Assembly (NCBI GenBank): GCA_944321965.1
Contig: CALUNH010000003.1
Span: 1-64,000 of the forward strand
DNA: 64,000 bases
Direction of reading: 5' to 3'
DNA from: an uncultured Alistipes sp.
GTDB taxonomy: Bacteria; Bacteroidota; Bacteroidia; Bacteroidales; Rikenellaceae
The notes under the pieces were generated by a model. That model did not search any database and was not told where the DNA came from. It worked only from the letters and a program-made list of their open reading frames with translations. Of the stretch, positions 26,998 to 35,108 are shown piece after piece. Numbering within the stretch: position 1 is the stretch's first letter; each line of letters opens with the position of its first letter. The position numbers and the translations under genes were made by a program.

Positions 26998-29900
26998 ATG
27001 AACATTTCCGAACTCAGTATCCGGAGACCCGTGCTGGCGTCCGTGATGACGATCATTATCCTCCTGTTCGGCTTCATCGGATACAGCTCCCTCGGCGTGC
27101 GCGAATACCCGAGCGTCGACAACCCGATCATCTCCGTGCAGTGCTCCTACCCCGGGGCCAATGCCGACGTGATCGAAAACCAGATCACCGAACCCCTCGA
27201 ACAGAACATCAACGGTATCCCGGGCATCCGCTCGCTGTCGAGTACCAGCCAGCAGGGACAGAGCCGCATCACCGTGGAGTTCGAGCTCTCCGTGGACCTC
27301 GAAACCGCCGCCAACGACGTGCGCGACAAGGTCTCGCGCGCCCAGCGCTACCTGCCCCGCGACTGCGACCCCCCGACCGTGACGAAGGCCGATGCCGACG
27401 CCACGCCGATCCTGATGGTCACGATCCAGAGCGACAAGCGCTCGCTGCTCGAACTGAGCGAGATCGCCGACCTCACGGTCAAGGAGCAGCTGCAGACCAT
27501 CAGCGACGTCAGCGGCGTGCAGATCTGGGGCGAGAAGCGCTACTCGATGCGCCTGTGGCTCGACCCCGCGAAGATGGCCGGATACGGCATCACCCCCTCG
27601 GACATCAAGGACGCCCTCGACCGCGAGAACGTCGAACTCCCTTCGGGCAGCATCGAGGGTAACACCACCGAACTGACGATCCGCACCCTGGGACTCATGC
27701 ACACCACCCAGGAGTTCAACGACCTGGTGGTCCGCGAAGAGGCCGACCGCATCATCCGCCTGAGCGATGTCGGACGCGCCGAACTCGGCCCGCAGGACAC
27801 GCGCAGCTACATGAAGATGAACGGTATCCCGATGGTGGGCGTCGTCGTCGTTCCGCAGCCCGGCGCCAACCACATCGAGATCGCCAATGCCGTCTACGAA
27901 CGCATGGAGACCATGAAGAAGGACCTCCCGGACGATGTGGTCACCTCCTACGGCTTCGACAACACGCGATTCATCCGCGCCTCGATCGACGAGGTGAAAC
28001 AGACCGTCTACGAGGCTTTCGTGCTGGTGATCATCATCATCTTCCTCTTCCTCCGGAACTGGCGCGTGACGCTCATACCCTGCATCGTGATCCCCGTCTC
28101 GCTGATCGGTACGTTCTTCATCATGTATGCCGCGGGTTTCTCGATCAACGTCCTCTCGATGCTCGCCGTCGTACTCTCGGTCGGTCTGGTCGTCGACGAC
28201 GCCATCGTCATGACCGAAAACATCTACATCCGCATCGAACGCGGCATGACACCCCTCGAAGCCGGTATCGACGGCGCCAAGGAGATCTTCTTCGCCGTGA
28301 TCTCCACCTCCGTGACGCTCATCGCCGTCTTCTTCCCGATCGTCTTCATGGAGGGTACCACCGGACGCCTCTTCCGCGAATTCAGCATGGTGATCTCCGG
28401 CGCCGTCGTCATCTCGACCTTCGCCGCCCTGACCATCACCCCGATGCTGGCCACCAAACTCCTCGTCCGACAGGAGAAGAAAAACTGGTTCTACACCAAA
28501 ACCGAACCCTTCTTCGTCTGGCTCAACCGTTTCTACAGCTCGACGCTCGCCTCGTTCCTGCGCCGACGCTGGCTCGCACTCCCGATCGTGGCGCTGACCT
28601 TCGCGCTCATCGGCTGGCTCTGGAGTTCGATCCCCGCCGAGATGGCTCCCCTGGAGGACCGCTCGCAAATCACGATCAACACCCGCGGTTCGGAGGGCGC
28701 CACCTACGAATACATCCGCGACTACACCGAGGATATCAACCGGCTGGTCGATTCGCTCGTCCCAGAGGCCGAATCGGTCATGGGCCGCGTGTCGAGCGGT
28801 TCGGGAAACATCCGCGTCTCCCTGACGGACATCGCCACCCGGGAACGTTCGCAGATGGAGATCGCCGAACAGGTCTCCGCCGCCGTGCGCTCGAAGACCA
28901 AGGCCCGGGCCTTCGTCCAGCAGCAGAGCACCTTCGGAGGACGCCGCAGCAACATGCCCGTACAGTACGTGCTGCAGGCCACCTCGCTCGAACGCCTGCA
29001 GGAGGTGCTGCCCGAATTCATGCGCAAGGTCTACGAAAGCCCCGTGTTCCAGATGGCCGACGTCGACCTGAAGTTCAGCAAACCCGAAGTGCGCATCGAG
29101 GTCAACCGCGACAAGGCCAACCTGCTGGGCGTCTCGACGCGCAACATCGCACAGACCCTCCAGTACGGGTTGAGCGGACAGCGCCTCGGCTACTTCTACA
29201 TGAACGGAAAACAGTATGAGATCCTGGCCGAAATCAACCGCCAGCAGCGCAACAAACCCTCCGACCTGCGCTCGATCTACGTGCGCAGCGACAAGGGCGA
29301 GATGATCCAGATGGACAACCTCATCTCGCTGGTGGAGAACGTCGCCCCGCCGAAACTCTACCACTACAACCGTTTCCTCTCGGCTACCGTTTCGGCCGGT
29401 CTGGCCAAGGGAAAGACCATCGGACAGGGACTCGACGAGATGGACCGCATCGCCGCCGAAACACTCGGCGACGACTTCCGCACGGCACTGGCCGGCGACT
29501 CGAAGGAGTTCCGCGAAAGTTCGTCGAGCCTGATGTTCGCCTTCATCCTGGCCATCGCGCTCATCTACCTGATCCTCGCGGCGCAGTTCGAGAGTTTCAA
29601 GGACCCGCTGGTCATCATGCTCACCGTGCCGCTGGCCATCGCCGGAGCTCTGGTCTTCATGTGGAACGCCGACCAGACCATGAACATCTTCAGCCAGATC
29701 GGCATCATCATGCTCATCGGCCTGGTGGCCAAGAACGGTATTCTGATCGTCGAGTTCGCCAACCAGAAGCAGGAGGCCGGCATCAACAAACTCCTCGCCA
29801 TCGAAGAGGCGGCCCAGCAGCGTCTGCGCCCCATTCTGATGACCAGTGCCTCGACCATCCTGGGCATGTTGCCCCTGGCCGTCGCCTCGGGAGAAGGAGC

Positions 29901-30039
29901 CGCGGGACGTGTCGCCATGGGTGTGGCCGTCGTGGGCGGCATGGTGGTCTCGACGCTGCTGACGCTCTACATCGTCCCGGCCATCTACAGCTACGTCTCG
30001 ACAGACCGGATCAAGAAATCGAAAAAGCAAAAGGCATGA
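26998..30039 (+). CDS. RND-family efflux transporter permease
   Basis: The 1013-aa proton-driven pump has 12 transmembrane segments and two large periplasmic loops, typical of the AcrB/MexB (HAE1) class. It starts NISELSIRRPVLASVMTIIILLFGFIGY. Helix 4 carries the paired acidic residues VGLVVDDAIVMTENIY that relay protons. The second half shows the AQFESFKDPLVIMLTVPLAI and GLVAKNGILIVEFANQ motifs. Its stop overlaps the ATG of the outer-membrane channel gene by 4 bp. The substrate range is unknown. Confidence 0.97.
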   Translation: MNISELSIRRPVLASVMTIIILLFGFIGYSSLGVREYPSVDNPIISVQCSYPGANADVIENQITEPLEQNINGIPGIRSLSSTSQQGQSRITVEFELSVDLETAANDVRDKVSRAQRYLPRDCDPPTVTKADADATPILMVTIQSDKRSLLELSEIADLTVKEQLQTISDVSGVQIWGEKRYSMRLWLDPAKMAGYGITPSDIKDALDRENVELPSGSIEGNTTELTIRTLGLMHTTQEFNDLVVREEADRIIRLSDVGRAELGPQDTRSYMKMNGIPMVGVVVVPQPGANHIEIANAVYERMETMKKDLPDDVVTSYGFDNTRFIRASIDEVKQTVYEAFVLVIIIIFLFLRNWRVTLIPCIVIPVSLIGTFFIMYAAGFSINVLSMLAVVLSVGLVVDDAIVMTENIYIRIERGMTPLEAGIDGAKEIFFAVISTSVTLIAVFFPIVFMEGTTGRLFREFSMVISGAVVISTFAALTITPMLATKLLVRQEKKNWFYTKTEPFFVWLNRFYSSTLASFLRRRWLALPIVALTFALIGWLWSSIPAEMAPLEDRSQITINTRGSEGATYEYIRDYTEDINRLVDSLVPEAESVMGRVSSGSGNIRVSLTDIATRERSQMEIAEQVSAAVRSKTKARAFVQQQSTFGGRRSNMPVQYVLQATSLERLQEVLPEFMRKVYESPVFQMADVDLKFSKPEVRIEVNRDKANLLGVSTRNIAQTLQYGLSGQRLGYFYMNGKQYEILAEINRQQRNKPSDLRSIYVRSDKGEMIQMDNLISLVENVAPPKLYHYNRFLSATVSAGLAKGKTIGQGLDEMDRIAAETLGDDFRTALAGDSKEFRESSSSLMFAFILAIALIYLILAAQFESFKDPLVIMLTVPLAIAGALVFMWNADQTMNIFSQIGIIMLIGLVAKNGILIVEFANQKQEAGINKLLAIEEAAQQRLRPILMTSASTILGMLPLAVASGEGAAGRVAMGVAVVGGMVVSTLLTLYIVPAIYSYVSTDRIKKSKKQKA

Positions 30040-31400
30040 AACGCATCATTCTGACAATCGGGCTGTTGGCAGTCTGGAGCGCCGCGCTGGCCCAGGAGGC
30101 CCCGGGGCTGGAGACGAAAAATGCTCCGGACTTCCCCGAAAACGAACCCCTGACGCTGCGCCGCTGCCTGGAGATCGGACTCGAACGCAACTACGACGTG
30201 CGCATCGTCCGCAACGACGAACGCATCAGCGACAACAACGCCACGGCCGCCAATGCCGGGATGCTGCCCACCGTGGACCTCTCGGCCGGATACACCGGAA
30301 CGTGGGACAACACCCGCTCGACGACGCTCCGCGACGGAAGCGACACCTCCGAAACCAATGTCTACGACCAGACGGCCAGTGTGGGCGTCACCGTAAACTG
30401 GGCGCTCTTCGACGGATTCCGCATCCGCACCAACTACAAACGGCTCAAGGAACTGCAGCAGATGGGAGCCCTGAAGACCCGTATCACCATCGAGGACTTC
30501 ATGGCCAGCCTCACGGCCGAATACTACAACTACCTCCAGCAGACCCTGCGGCTCCAGAACTTCCGCAATGCGGTGATGCTCTCGCGCGAGCGCCTGCGCA
30601 TCTCCGAAGAGCGCTTCCGCGTCGGAAACTTCTCGCGCCTCGACCTGCTGCAGGCCCGGGTGGACTTCAATGCCGACAGCTCGCAGTACATGTCCCAGCA
30701 GGAGGTTGTCACCGCCTCGCGCATCCGCATCAACGAACTCCTGGCCCATGAAAACCTCGACCGGAGGATTGCCGTCCAGGATTCGGTGATCCGCGTCAAC
30801 GATGCCCTCGACTGGGACGAACTCCTCGAACGCACCCTTTCGACCAACGCCTCGCTGCTTATGGCCGGGCATGACACCGCCGTGGCGGAACTCGACCTGA
30901 AGATCCTCCGGGCCCGGAACTACCCCTACGTAAACCTCTCGACCGGATACGGATACTCCTACAACCACTACGGAACGGGAACCAACCGTTCGCGCGGAAC
31001 CCTCGGGTTGAATGCCGGCATCTCGGTGGGATTCACGCTCTTCGACGGAAACCGCCGACGCGAACAGCGCAATGCCCGGATCGATGTCGAGAATGCGGAG
31101 CTGACCCGCCAACAGTTGGAGTTGTCGCTGCGCGCCGACCTGTCGAACTTCTGGCAGGCCTACCGCAACAACCTGGAGGTGATCCTGCTGGAGGAGGACA
31201 ACCTCGTGGCGGCCCGCGAGAATTACGAAATCGCCATGGAGCGCTACCGTCTGGGCGACCTCCCGGGTATCGAGATGCGCGAAGCGCAGAAGAGCCTGCT
31301 GGATGCCGAGGAGCGAATCCTCACGGCGCAGTACAATACGAAACTCTGCGAGATTTCCCTCCAGCAGATCAGCGGGAACGTATTGATCTATCTGGAATAG
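30036..31400 (+). CDS. TolC-family outer-membrane efflux channel
   Basis: The 454-aa protein has a signal peptide (MKRIILTIGLLAVWSAALAQ) and the duplicated outer-membrane-efflux domain with long coiled helices (SLTAEYYNYLQQTLRLQNFR, ISEERFRVGNFSRLDLLQAR in the first half; ENYEIAMERYRLGDLPGIEM in the second). It completes the RND efflux system. The ATG at 30036 overlaps the pump's stop (ATGA). No obvious terminator follows; a repeat array begins just downstream. Confidence 0.95.
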   Translation: MKRIILTIGLLAVWSAALAQEAPGLETKNAPDFPENEPLTLRRCLEIGLERNYDVRIVRNDERISDNNATAANAGMLPTVDLSAGYTGTWDNTRSTTLRDGSDTSETNVYDQTASVGVTVNWALFDGFRIRTNYKRLKELQQMGALKTRITIEDFMASLTAEYYNYLQQTLRLQNFRNAVMLSRERLRISEERFRVGNFSRLDLLQARVDFNADSSQYMSQQEVVTASRIRINELLAHENLDRRIAVQDSVIRVNDALDWDELLERTLSTNASLLMAGHDTAVAELDLKILRARNYPYVNLSTGYGYSYNHYGTGTNRSRGTLGLNAGISVGFTLFDGNRRREQRNARIDVENAELTRQQLELSLRADLSNFWQAYRNNLEVILLEEDNLVAARENYEIAMERYRLGDLPGIEMREAQKSLLDAEERILTAQYNTKLCEISLQQISGNVLIYLE

Positions 31401-31686
31401 GCATTTCGGGAACGGCTCGGCCAGGGGTGGGGCCGCGGGGCTTCCGAAAAGCACTCCGTGGAGGATCGGCCCGCCCAGGATTTCCGGTCTCAACTCTGAT
31501 TGGTCGGCCCGCAGAGCATCCGAAAAGTTCCCCGCGTAGGATCGGTCCCGCCCTGGATTTCCGGTATCACCTCTGACTGGTCGGCCCGCAGAGCATCCGA
31601 AAAGTTCCCCGCGTAGGATCGGCCCCAACCAGGATCTCCGGTATCACCTCTGACTGGTCGGCCCGCAGAGCTTGCGGAAAAGTCCC
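31401..31686. repeat. Tandem array of 76-77 bp units
   Basis: Unit 1 is 31463-31538 (76 bp), unit 2 is 31539-31615 (77 bp) and unit 3 is 31616 to about 31686 (partial). A decayed unit precedes them from about 31405. Units share words such as GGTCGGCCCGCAGAGC and TCCGAAAAGTTCCCCGCGTA and differ at scattered sites. No open frame makes sense across it, and no inverted-repeat or CRISPR spacing is seen. Confidence 0.85.
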
Positions 31687-31938
31687 TTCACATGAGGGGA
31701 TTTTTTCACGCCTTTCGGAAATATTTTCCTATGGAGATTTGTTTTATTGGAAAATAATTACCACCTTTGCATCGTTATTGATACGGAAACCGGCAAAACA
31801 CTTTTGAGAATGGAGAATGGAGAATGGAGAATTGAAAATGGAGAATTGGAAATGGATAGAAAAGAGACAGCAATAAAGAATCAATAAAAAAAGCAAATTC
31901 ACGGAACAGACAGAAAGGTCAGGAATACCACGAAAACC
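31687..31938. other. AT-rich spacer before the thioredoxin gene
   Basis: It contains a possible atypical promoter (TTACCACCTTTGC near 31769-31780) and a GGAGAAT-type tandem simple repeat at about 31807-31856. No gene is seen. Confidence 0.45.
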
Positions 31939-32415
31939 ATGAAAAAGCTGCTTCTGATGATCGGGATGCTTGCGGTCGTGACGACCGGGTGTGCCCGCGA
32001 CAACGACAAGCGAAAAGAGAAAAAAGTAGAAAAAAAACAAAAAACAGAGACTATGAACACGATTGCATTGACCAAGGCCGACTTCCTGAAACGGGTCGCC
32101 GATTATGAAAAGAGTCCCGCGGAATGGAAATATCTGGGTGACAAACCCGCATTGGTCGACTTCTACGCCTCGTGGTGCGGACCCTGCAAGGCGCTGGCCC
32201 CGGTCCTGGAGGAGCTGGCCGCCGAATACGGAGACCAAATCTACATCTACAAGGTCAACACCGAGGAGGAGCAGGAGCTGGCCGCGACGTTCGGCATCCG
32301 TTCGATCCCGACGCTGCTCTTCATTCCGATGGAGGGCAAGCCGCAGATAGCACAGGGAGCCCTGCCCAAAGCCATGCTCAAGAAGGCCATCGACGACGTA
32401 ATGCTCGGCAAGTAA
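31939..32415 (+). CDS. Thioredoxin-like protein, probable lipoprotein
   Basis: The 158-aa protein has a short lipoprotein-type signal (MKKLLLMIGMLAVVTTGCARD, Cys18), a Lys-rich linker (to about 38) and a full thioredoxin domain with active site FYASWCGPCKALAP and the cis-Pro loop GIRSIPTLLF. The signal would place it in the periplasm. A second in-frame ATG (MNTIALTKADF, residue 39) would give a cytoplasmic thioredoxin, so the location is not certain. It overlaps the downstream ferredoxin gene by one base. Confidence 0.93.
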   Translation: MKKLLLMIGMLAVVTTGCARDNDKRKEKKVEKKQKTETMNTIALTKADFLKRVADYEKSPAEWKYLGDKPALVDFYASWCGPCKALAPVLEELAAEYGDQIYIYKVNTEEEQELAATFGIRSIPTLLFIPMEGKPQIAQGALPKAMLKKAIDDVMLGK

Positions 32416-32609
32416 TGGCACTCACGATCGATCCGGGGCGCTGCCCCCAGAACCACCGCTGCCCGTTGATTGCGATTTGTCCCGTGGGGGCTATCTCGCA
32501 GGAAGGATTTTCGCTGCCGAGGATCGACCCGGCGCTCTGCATCGAGTGCGGCAAATGTATGGAACACTGCGGCAGGCAGGCCGTCTACAAAGCCGAACGG
32601 CATGGATAG
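32415..32609 (+). CDS. Small ferredoxin-like 4Fe-4S protein
   Basis: The 64-aa protein has a standard C-terminal cluster motif CIECGKCMEHC (Cys42, 45, 48, 52) and a N-terminal half with Cys10, Cys16 and Cys22 (the last in ICPVGAI). The classical CxxCxxC of the first half is replaced by widely spaced cysteines, so one regular [4Fe-4S] cluster (42, 45, 48 with 22) is likely and the second would have only three ligands. It is translationally coupled to thioredoxin (TAATG) and to the MarR gene (8-bp overlap). Confidence 0.85.
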   Translation: MALTIDPGRCPQNHRCPLIAICPVGAISQEGFSLPRIDPALCIECGKCMEHCGRQAVYKAERHG

Positions 32610-32967
32610 GCTCTGCAAGATCCGCGACCTGCAGCGGGCCGTCATGCGTTTCGAAGCCGATTTCGAGGCGCATTACGGCATCTCGCTGAACGAAGGAATG
32701 ACGTTGTGCACCCTCTCCGGAAGGGAGCGGATGTGCCCCGGCGAGTTGGGCGAGGCCCTCGGGCTCACCCCCTCGAACATGTCGAAGGTGCTCCGCACGG
32801 TCGAATCGAAAGGGCTGGCCGTGCGTGAAATGTGCTGTCGGGACCGGCGGCAGATCTTCTATTCGCTGACGCCGCAAGGCCGGGAGTTGCTGGCATCGAT
32901 CCACTCCTCGGAGGTGGAGATGCCCGAACTGCTGGAAACATGGCTCCGTACGCAATCCGAAGCATAA
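32602..32967 (+). CDS. MarR-family transcriptional regulator
   Basis: The 121-aa winged-helix protein has the recognition region LGEALGLTPSNMSKVLRTVESKGLAVRE and wing CCRDRRQIFYSLTPQGREL of the MarR family. It contains cysteines at 5, 36, 45, 78 and 79, unusually many for its size, which together with the thioredoxin/ferredoxin neighbours suggests redox sensing. It is last gene of the three-gene operon; a strong terminator follows 25 bp later. Confidence 0.85.
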   Translation: MDRLCKIRDLQRAVMRFEADFEAHYGISLNEGMTLCTLSGRERMCPGELGEALGLTPSNMSKVLRTVESKGLAVREMCCRDRRQIFYSLTPQGRELLASIHSSEVEMPELLETWLRTQSEA

Positions 32968-32991
32968 GTCCGGATTCAAACAAATCCCATG

Positions 32992-33030
32992 AAAAACGGA
33001 GTGCCTCTTGACAAGAGACACTCCGTTTTT
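32992..33030 (+). terminator. Terminator of trx-fdx-marR
   Basis: Stem AAAAACGGAGTG (32992-33003) with CACTCCGTTTTT (33019-33030), with an inner CTCTT/AAGAG pairing. Confidence 0.9.
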
Positions 33031-33294
33031 CTGTTCCGGTCCTGCGTATTCCCGGTCGGTATCCCGGCGTCCAGGCTCCCAGTCATCCCAACCTCCTGGC
33101 TCCGCGATTTCACGGCTTCCCGACCACCTGGCTCCGCAATTCCCCGACTTCATCGGCTTCCTGGCTCCGCAATTCCCCGACTTCACCGGCTTCCCGGCTC
33201 CGCAATTCCCCGGCTTCCCGGCACCCCCCCCCAGTTTCTCGGCCCACGGCTCCCCGGCCCCCAGTTTCTCGGCCCCCAGTTTCTCGGCCCCCGG
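33031..33294. repeat. C/T-rich tandem repeat spacer
   Basis: Two nested arrays lie here: a 33-bp unit (CTGGCTCCGCAATTCCCCGA...) at about 33128-33160, 33161-33193 and degenerate copies on both sides, then a 15-16 bp unit CCCCAGTTTCTCGGCC repeated three times (33230-33290). A C9 run lies at 33224-33232. No gene is supported here. Confidence 0.8.
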
Positions 33295-33999
33295 CTATTC
33301 AAGAAAATGGTTCTGGTCGTTGCTTGTCGCCGCGAACTCCCGCAGCGATTTCAGGTGTCGCCGCAACATCTCGGCAGCTCCCTCCGCGTCCTGTTCGCGC
33401 ACACAGCGAAGCAACTCCCGGTGCTCGAAGCAAACCTCGTCCGAAGGCACCGAGCAGACCCTGTAACGCTGGTAGTAGCGCAGCACATCGGGCGTAATGA
33501 CGAGCAGCAGCGACGCAATCACCGGATTGTGCGCCCCGCGGGCCAAAGCCTGATGGTAGGCGAAATCCTTCGAAACCCGTTCATCGGTATAGAACTTCTC
33601 CTCGCACTCCTTCAGGGCCTCCTCGATAACCGCCAGGTCCTCGACCGTCCGGTTCCGGGCGCAGAGCTTTACAGCCTCGATTTCGAGCAACTCCCGGACA
33701 TAGACCAACGACGCGAAATCGTACTGTTCGATCTGCAGGGCATCGGTGATCATGCGTTCCAGGACCTGCATCTTCTCCTGGGCGACGACCGTGCCGCTCT
33801 GCGGGAAAGTCTGCACGATACCGTAAAATTCGAGTTTCTGGAACGCCGCACGCACGTGGGCACGTCCTACCCCCAGTTTTTCGGCCAGACGACGTTCGGC
33901 CGGCAAACGCTCTCCAGGTTGAAGACGCCCGGAGTAGAGTTGCTCCTTGATATATTTGAGAACAGTTTCCACTTGTTTGATATTGGGCGAATAATTCAT
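33295..33999 (-). CDS. GntR-family (FadR/FCD) transcriptional regulator
   Basis: The 234-aa protein has an N-terminal GntR winged helix (about 8-72: VLKYIKEQLYSGRLQPGERLPAERRLAEKLGVGRAHVRAA) and an all-helical FCD ligand domain (95-225) with the metal-binding-type His/Asp positions (VRELLEIEAVKLCA, HQALARGAHNP, HRELLRCVREQDAEGA). FCD regulators in uronate loci sense sugar acids such as KDG or DEH and are typically repressors. The ATG at 33999 precedes the winged helix. It sits at the end of the alginate locus and probably binds the TGGT-NN-ACCA boxes at 35042 and 54587. Confidence 0.92.
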   Translation of the reverse strand: MNYSPNIKQVETVLKYIKEQLYSGRLQPGERLPAERRLAEKLGVGRAHVRAAFQKLEFYGIVQTFPQSGTVVAQEKMQVLERMITDALQIEQYDFASLVYVRELLEIEAVKLCARNRTVEDLAVIEEALKECEEKFYTDERVSKDFAYHQALARGAHNPVIASLLLVITPDVLRYYQRYRVCSVPSDEVCFEHRELLRCVREQDAEGAAEMLRRHLKSLREFAATSNDQNHFLE

Positions 34000-34038
34000 G
34001 GTAGGGTTGATTTTCTGTTTGCAGCGCAAAGGTCGTAA

Positions 34039-34058
34039 AAAAACCAATCAAACCAAAA
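34039..34058 (-). promoter_or_regulatory. Possible degenerate operator before the GntR gene
   Basis: On the minus strand AATTTTGGTTTGATTGG shares its first ten bases with the AATTTTGGTT half of the box at 35042, but the second half is not a clean palindrome. It lies 40-60 bp upstream of the regulator's start and could serve autoregulation. Confidence 0.3.
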
Positions 34059-34994
34059 TTATCTGACAACCTTTTCGACAGAAAAATCAGCAAATCGCAA
34101 AATTTCATCCCGCAGATCGGGTTTCAACGACCCATCGGTTCCGATGCTGCGGTAGATGCCCCACTTGGGACGCATACCCGTCGAGCCCTCACGCCAGACA
34201 GCCCGCGTCTGACGGGGGACCGAGATCAGTTCCCTGCCGTCGGAGAGCCGTTTGACCGTCACTTCGTAGTTGCCCTCCATGCCGCAGACCAGACGCTCCT
34301 CGACCTCGACCCACTCTCCCAGGAAATCCGACAGCGGGACTCGTGCCAGATAGACGTTTCCCGTAGCGGCGGAGGTCGGACCCACGTAGATCACCTGCAG
34401 TTCCTGCTTGCCGTTCGAGAGCGTGCGGGCCGTAAAGGTGATGAGCGGATTGCCCACATCGGCCGTCCCCTCCGAATTGTCGATGCCCTTGATCTGGTGC
34501 ACATGACAGAAATTCTTCGTCGTCTGCATCCCCTCCGGCAGGCAGAATTTCCACCGGACAACCATTTCGTCACCCACCTGGCCGACCATCGACTCCGGCG
34601 ACTTCGCATCGGTCTTGATCTCGTTGCGCTGACGGTCCGTGATGTTGGGTTTGCCGCGGTCGTCGTCGTTCTCGACATGGATGTAGAAATCGAAGACATA
34701 ACGCCCGAGCGTCTCGTCGTAGGACTGACGGATATGCTGGAACGGCGCCTCGGCGTGCGCACCCGAGGTGTCGGGCGTCTCGTAGTTGTAGCCGCACGAG
34801 GTGATCAGCGCATAGGTGCCCGCCGTATTGCCGTCGGCGCGGAGTTCTCCCTCACGCAGCGGTGTTTCGGAATCCGGATCCGAAGGTTCCGACGGCGTCG
34901 AGGGCTCCGGTTCATACCCGCCGAAGGTACTCCCCGAACACATCGCGCAGACCGCCCCGGAGAGCAGCAAAGTCAATAAAATTAATCGTTTCAT
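34059..34994 (-). CDS. Exported jelly-roll polysaccharide lyase-like protein
   Basis: The 311-aa protein has a signal (MKRLILLTLLLSGAVCAMCS), a Pro/Ser/Glu linker (28-55) and a beta-sandwich domain. Motifs resemble jelly-roll lyases (heparinase I/PL7-like fold): DRQRNEIKTDAKSPE with the Arg/Glu pair, FCHVHQIKG with candidate catalytic His, and KWGIYRS near the end. I cannot name the CAZy family. An alternative is a non-catalytic glycan-binding protein. The ATG at 34994 is the start of the signal. It shares the divergent operator region with the esterase gene, so it probably belongs to the alginate regulon. Confidence 0.75.
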   Translation of the reverse strand: MKRLILLTLLLSGAVCAMCSGSTFGGYEPEPSTPSEPSDPDSETPLREGELRADGNTAGTYALITSCGYNYETPDTSGAHAEAPFQHIRQSYDETLGRYVFDFYIHVENDDDRGKPNITDRQRNEIKTDAKSPESMVGQVGDEMVVRWKFCLPEGMQTTKNFCHVHQIKGIDNSEGTADVGNPLITFTARTLSNGKQELQVIYVGPTSAATGNVYLARVPLSDFLGEWVEVEERLVCGMEGNYEVTVKRLSDGRELISVPRQTRAVWREGSTGMRPKWGIYRSIGTDGSLKPDLRDEILRFADFSVEKVVR

Positions 34995-34997
34995 CGC

Positions 34998-35028
34998 TTG
35001 TTTTTTTGGTTGCAATCGGTTATCTTTG
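34998..35028 (+). promoter_or_regulatory. Promoter of the esterase gene
   Basis: TTG (34998-35000), 20-bp spacer, TATCTTTG (35021-35028). The palindrome at 35042 lies just after the expected start site. Confidence 0.65.
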
Positions 35029-35041
35029 TTGGCGTTCAATT

Positions 35042-35053
35042 TTGGTTAACCAA
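35042..35053. promoter_or_regulatory. Palindromic operator TTGGTTAACCAA
   Basis: This perfect 12-bp palindrome has TGGT-TA-ACCA as core. It begins 14 bp after the plus-strand -7 element (35021-35028) and ends 15 bp after a minus-strand -7 element (TACTTTTG, 35068-35075), so one site could block both divergent promoters. The form TGGTnnACCA resembles FadR-subfamily GntR operators. Similar boxes precede susC. Confidence 0.65.
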
Positions 35054-35067
35054 TTTTCAAGCCCCAA

Positions 35068-35075
35068 CAAAAGTA
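35068..35075 (-). promoter_or_regulatory. -7 element for the lyase-like gene
   Basis: TACTTTTG on the minus strand fits TAnnTTTG; no clear -33 box is seen. It points to the gene starting at 34994. Confidence 0.45.
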
Positions 35076-35108
35076 GTAAAAAAAATCTTAATCCCGAACC
35101 TGAAAACA

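Noticed and set aside
26587..30030. 1147-codon minus-strand frame over the RND pump
   Set aside because: Antisense shadow with Asp/His/Arg bias and no motifs; the RND gene on the other strand is certain.
31401..31686. CRISPR array
   Set aside because: Units are contiguous near-copies without unique spacers, and no cas genes are near.
33128..33294. CRISPR or coding repeats in the minus-strand frame (MKSGNCGAR units)
   Set aside because: Repeats are contiguous simple sequence after a terminator; the frame has no start context and translates to low-complexity residues.
34018..34058. Clear promoter for the GntR regulator
   Set aside because: Only GACCTTTG with TA too far upstream is visible; it does not fit TAnnTTTG, so no promoter was called.
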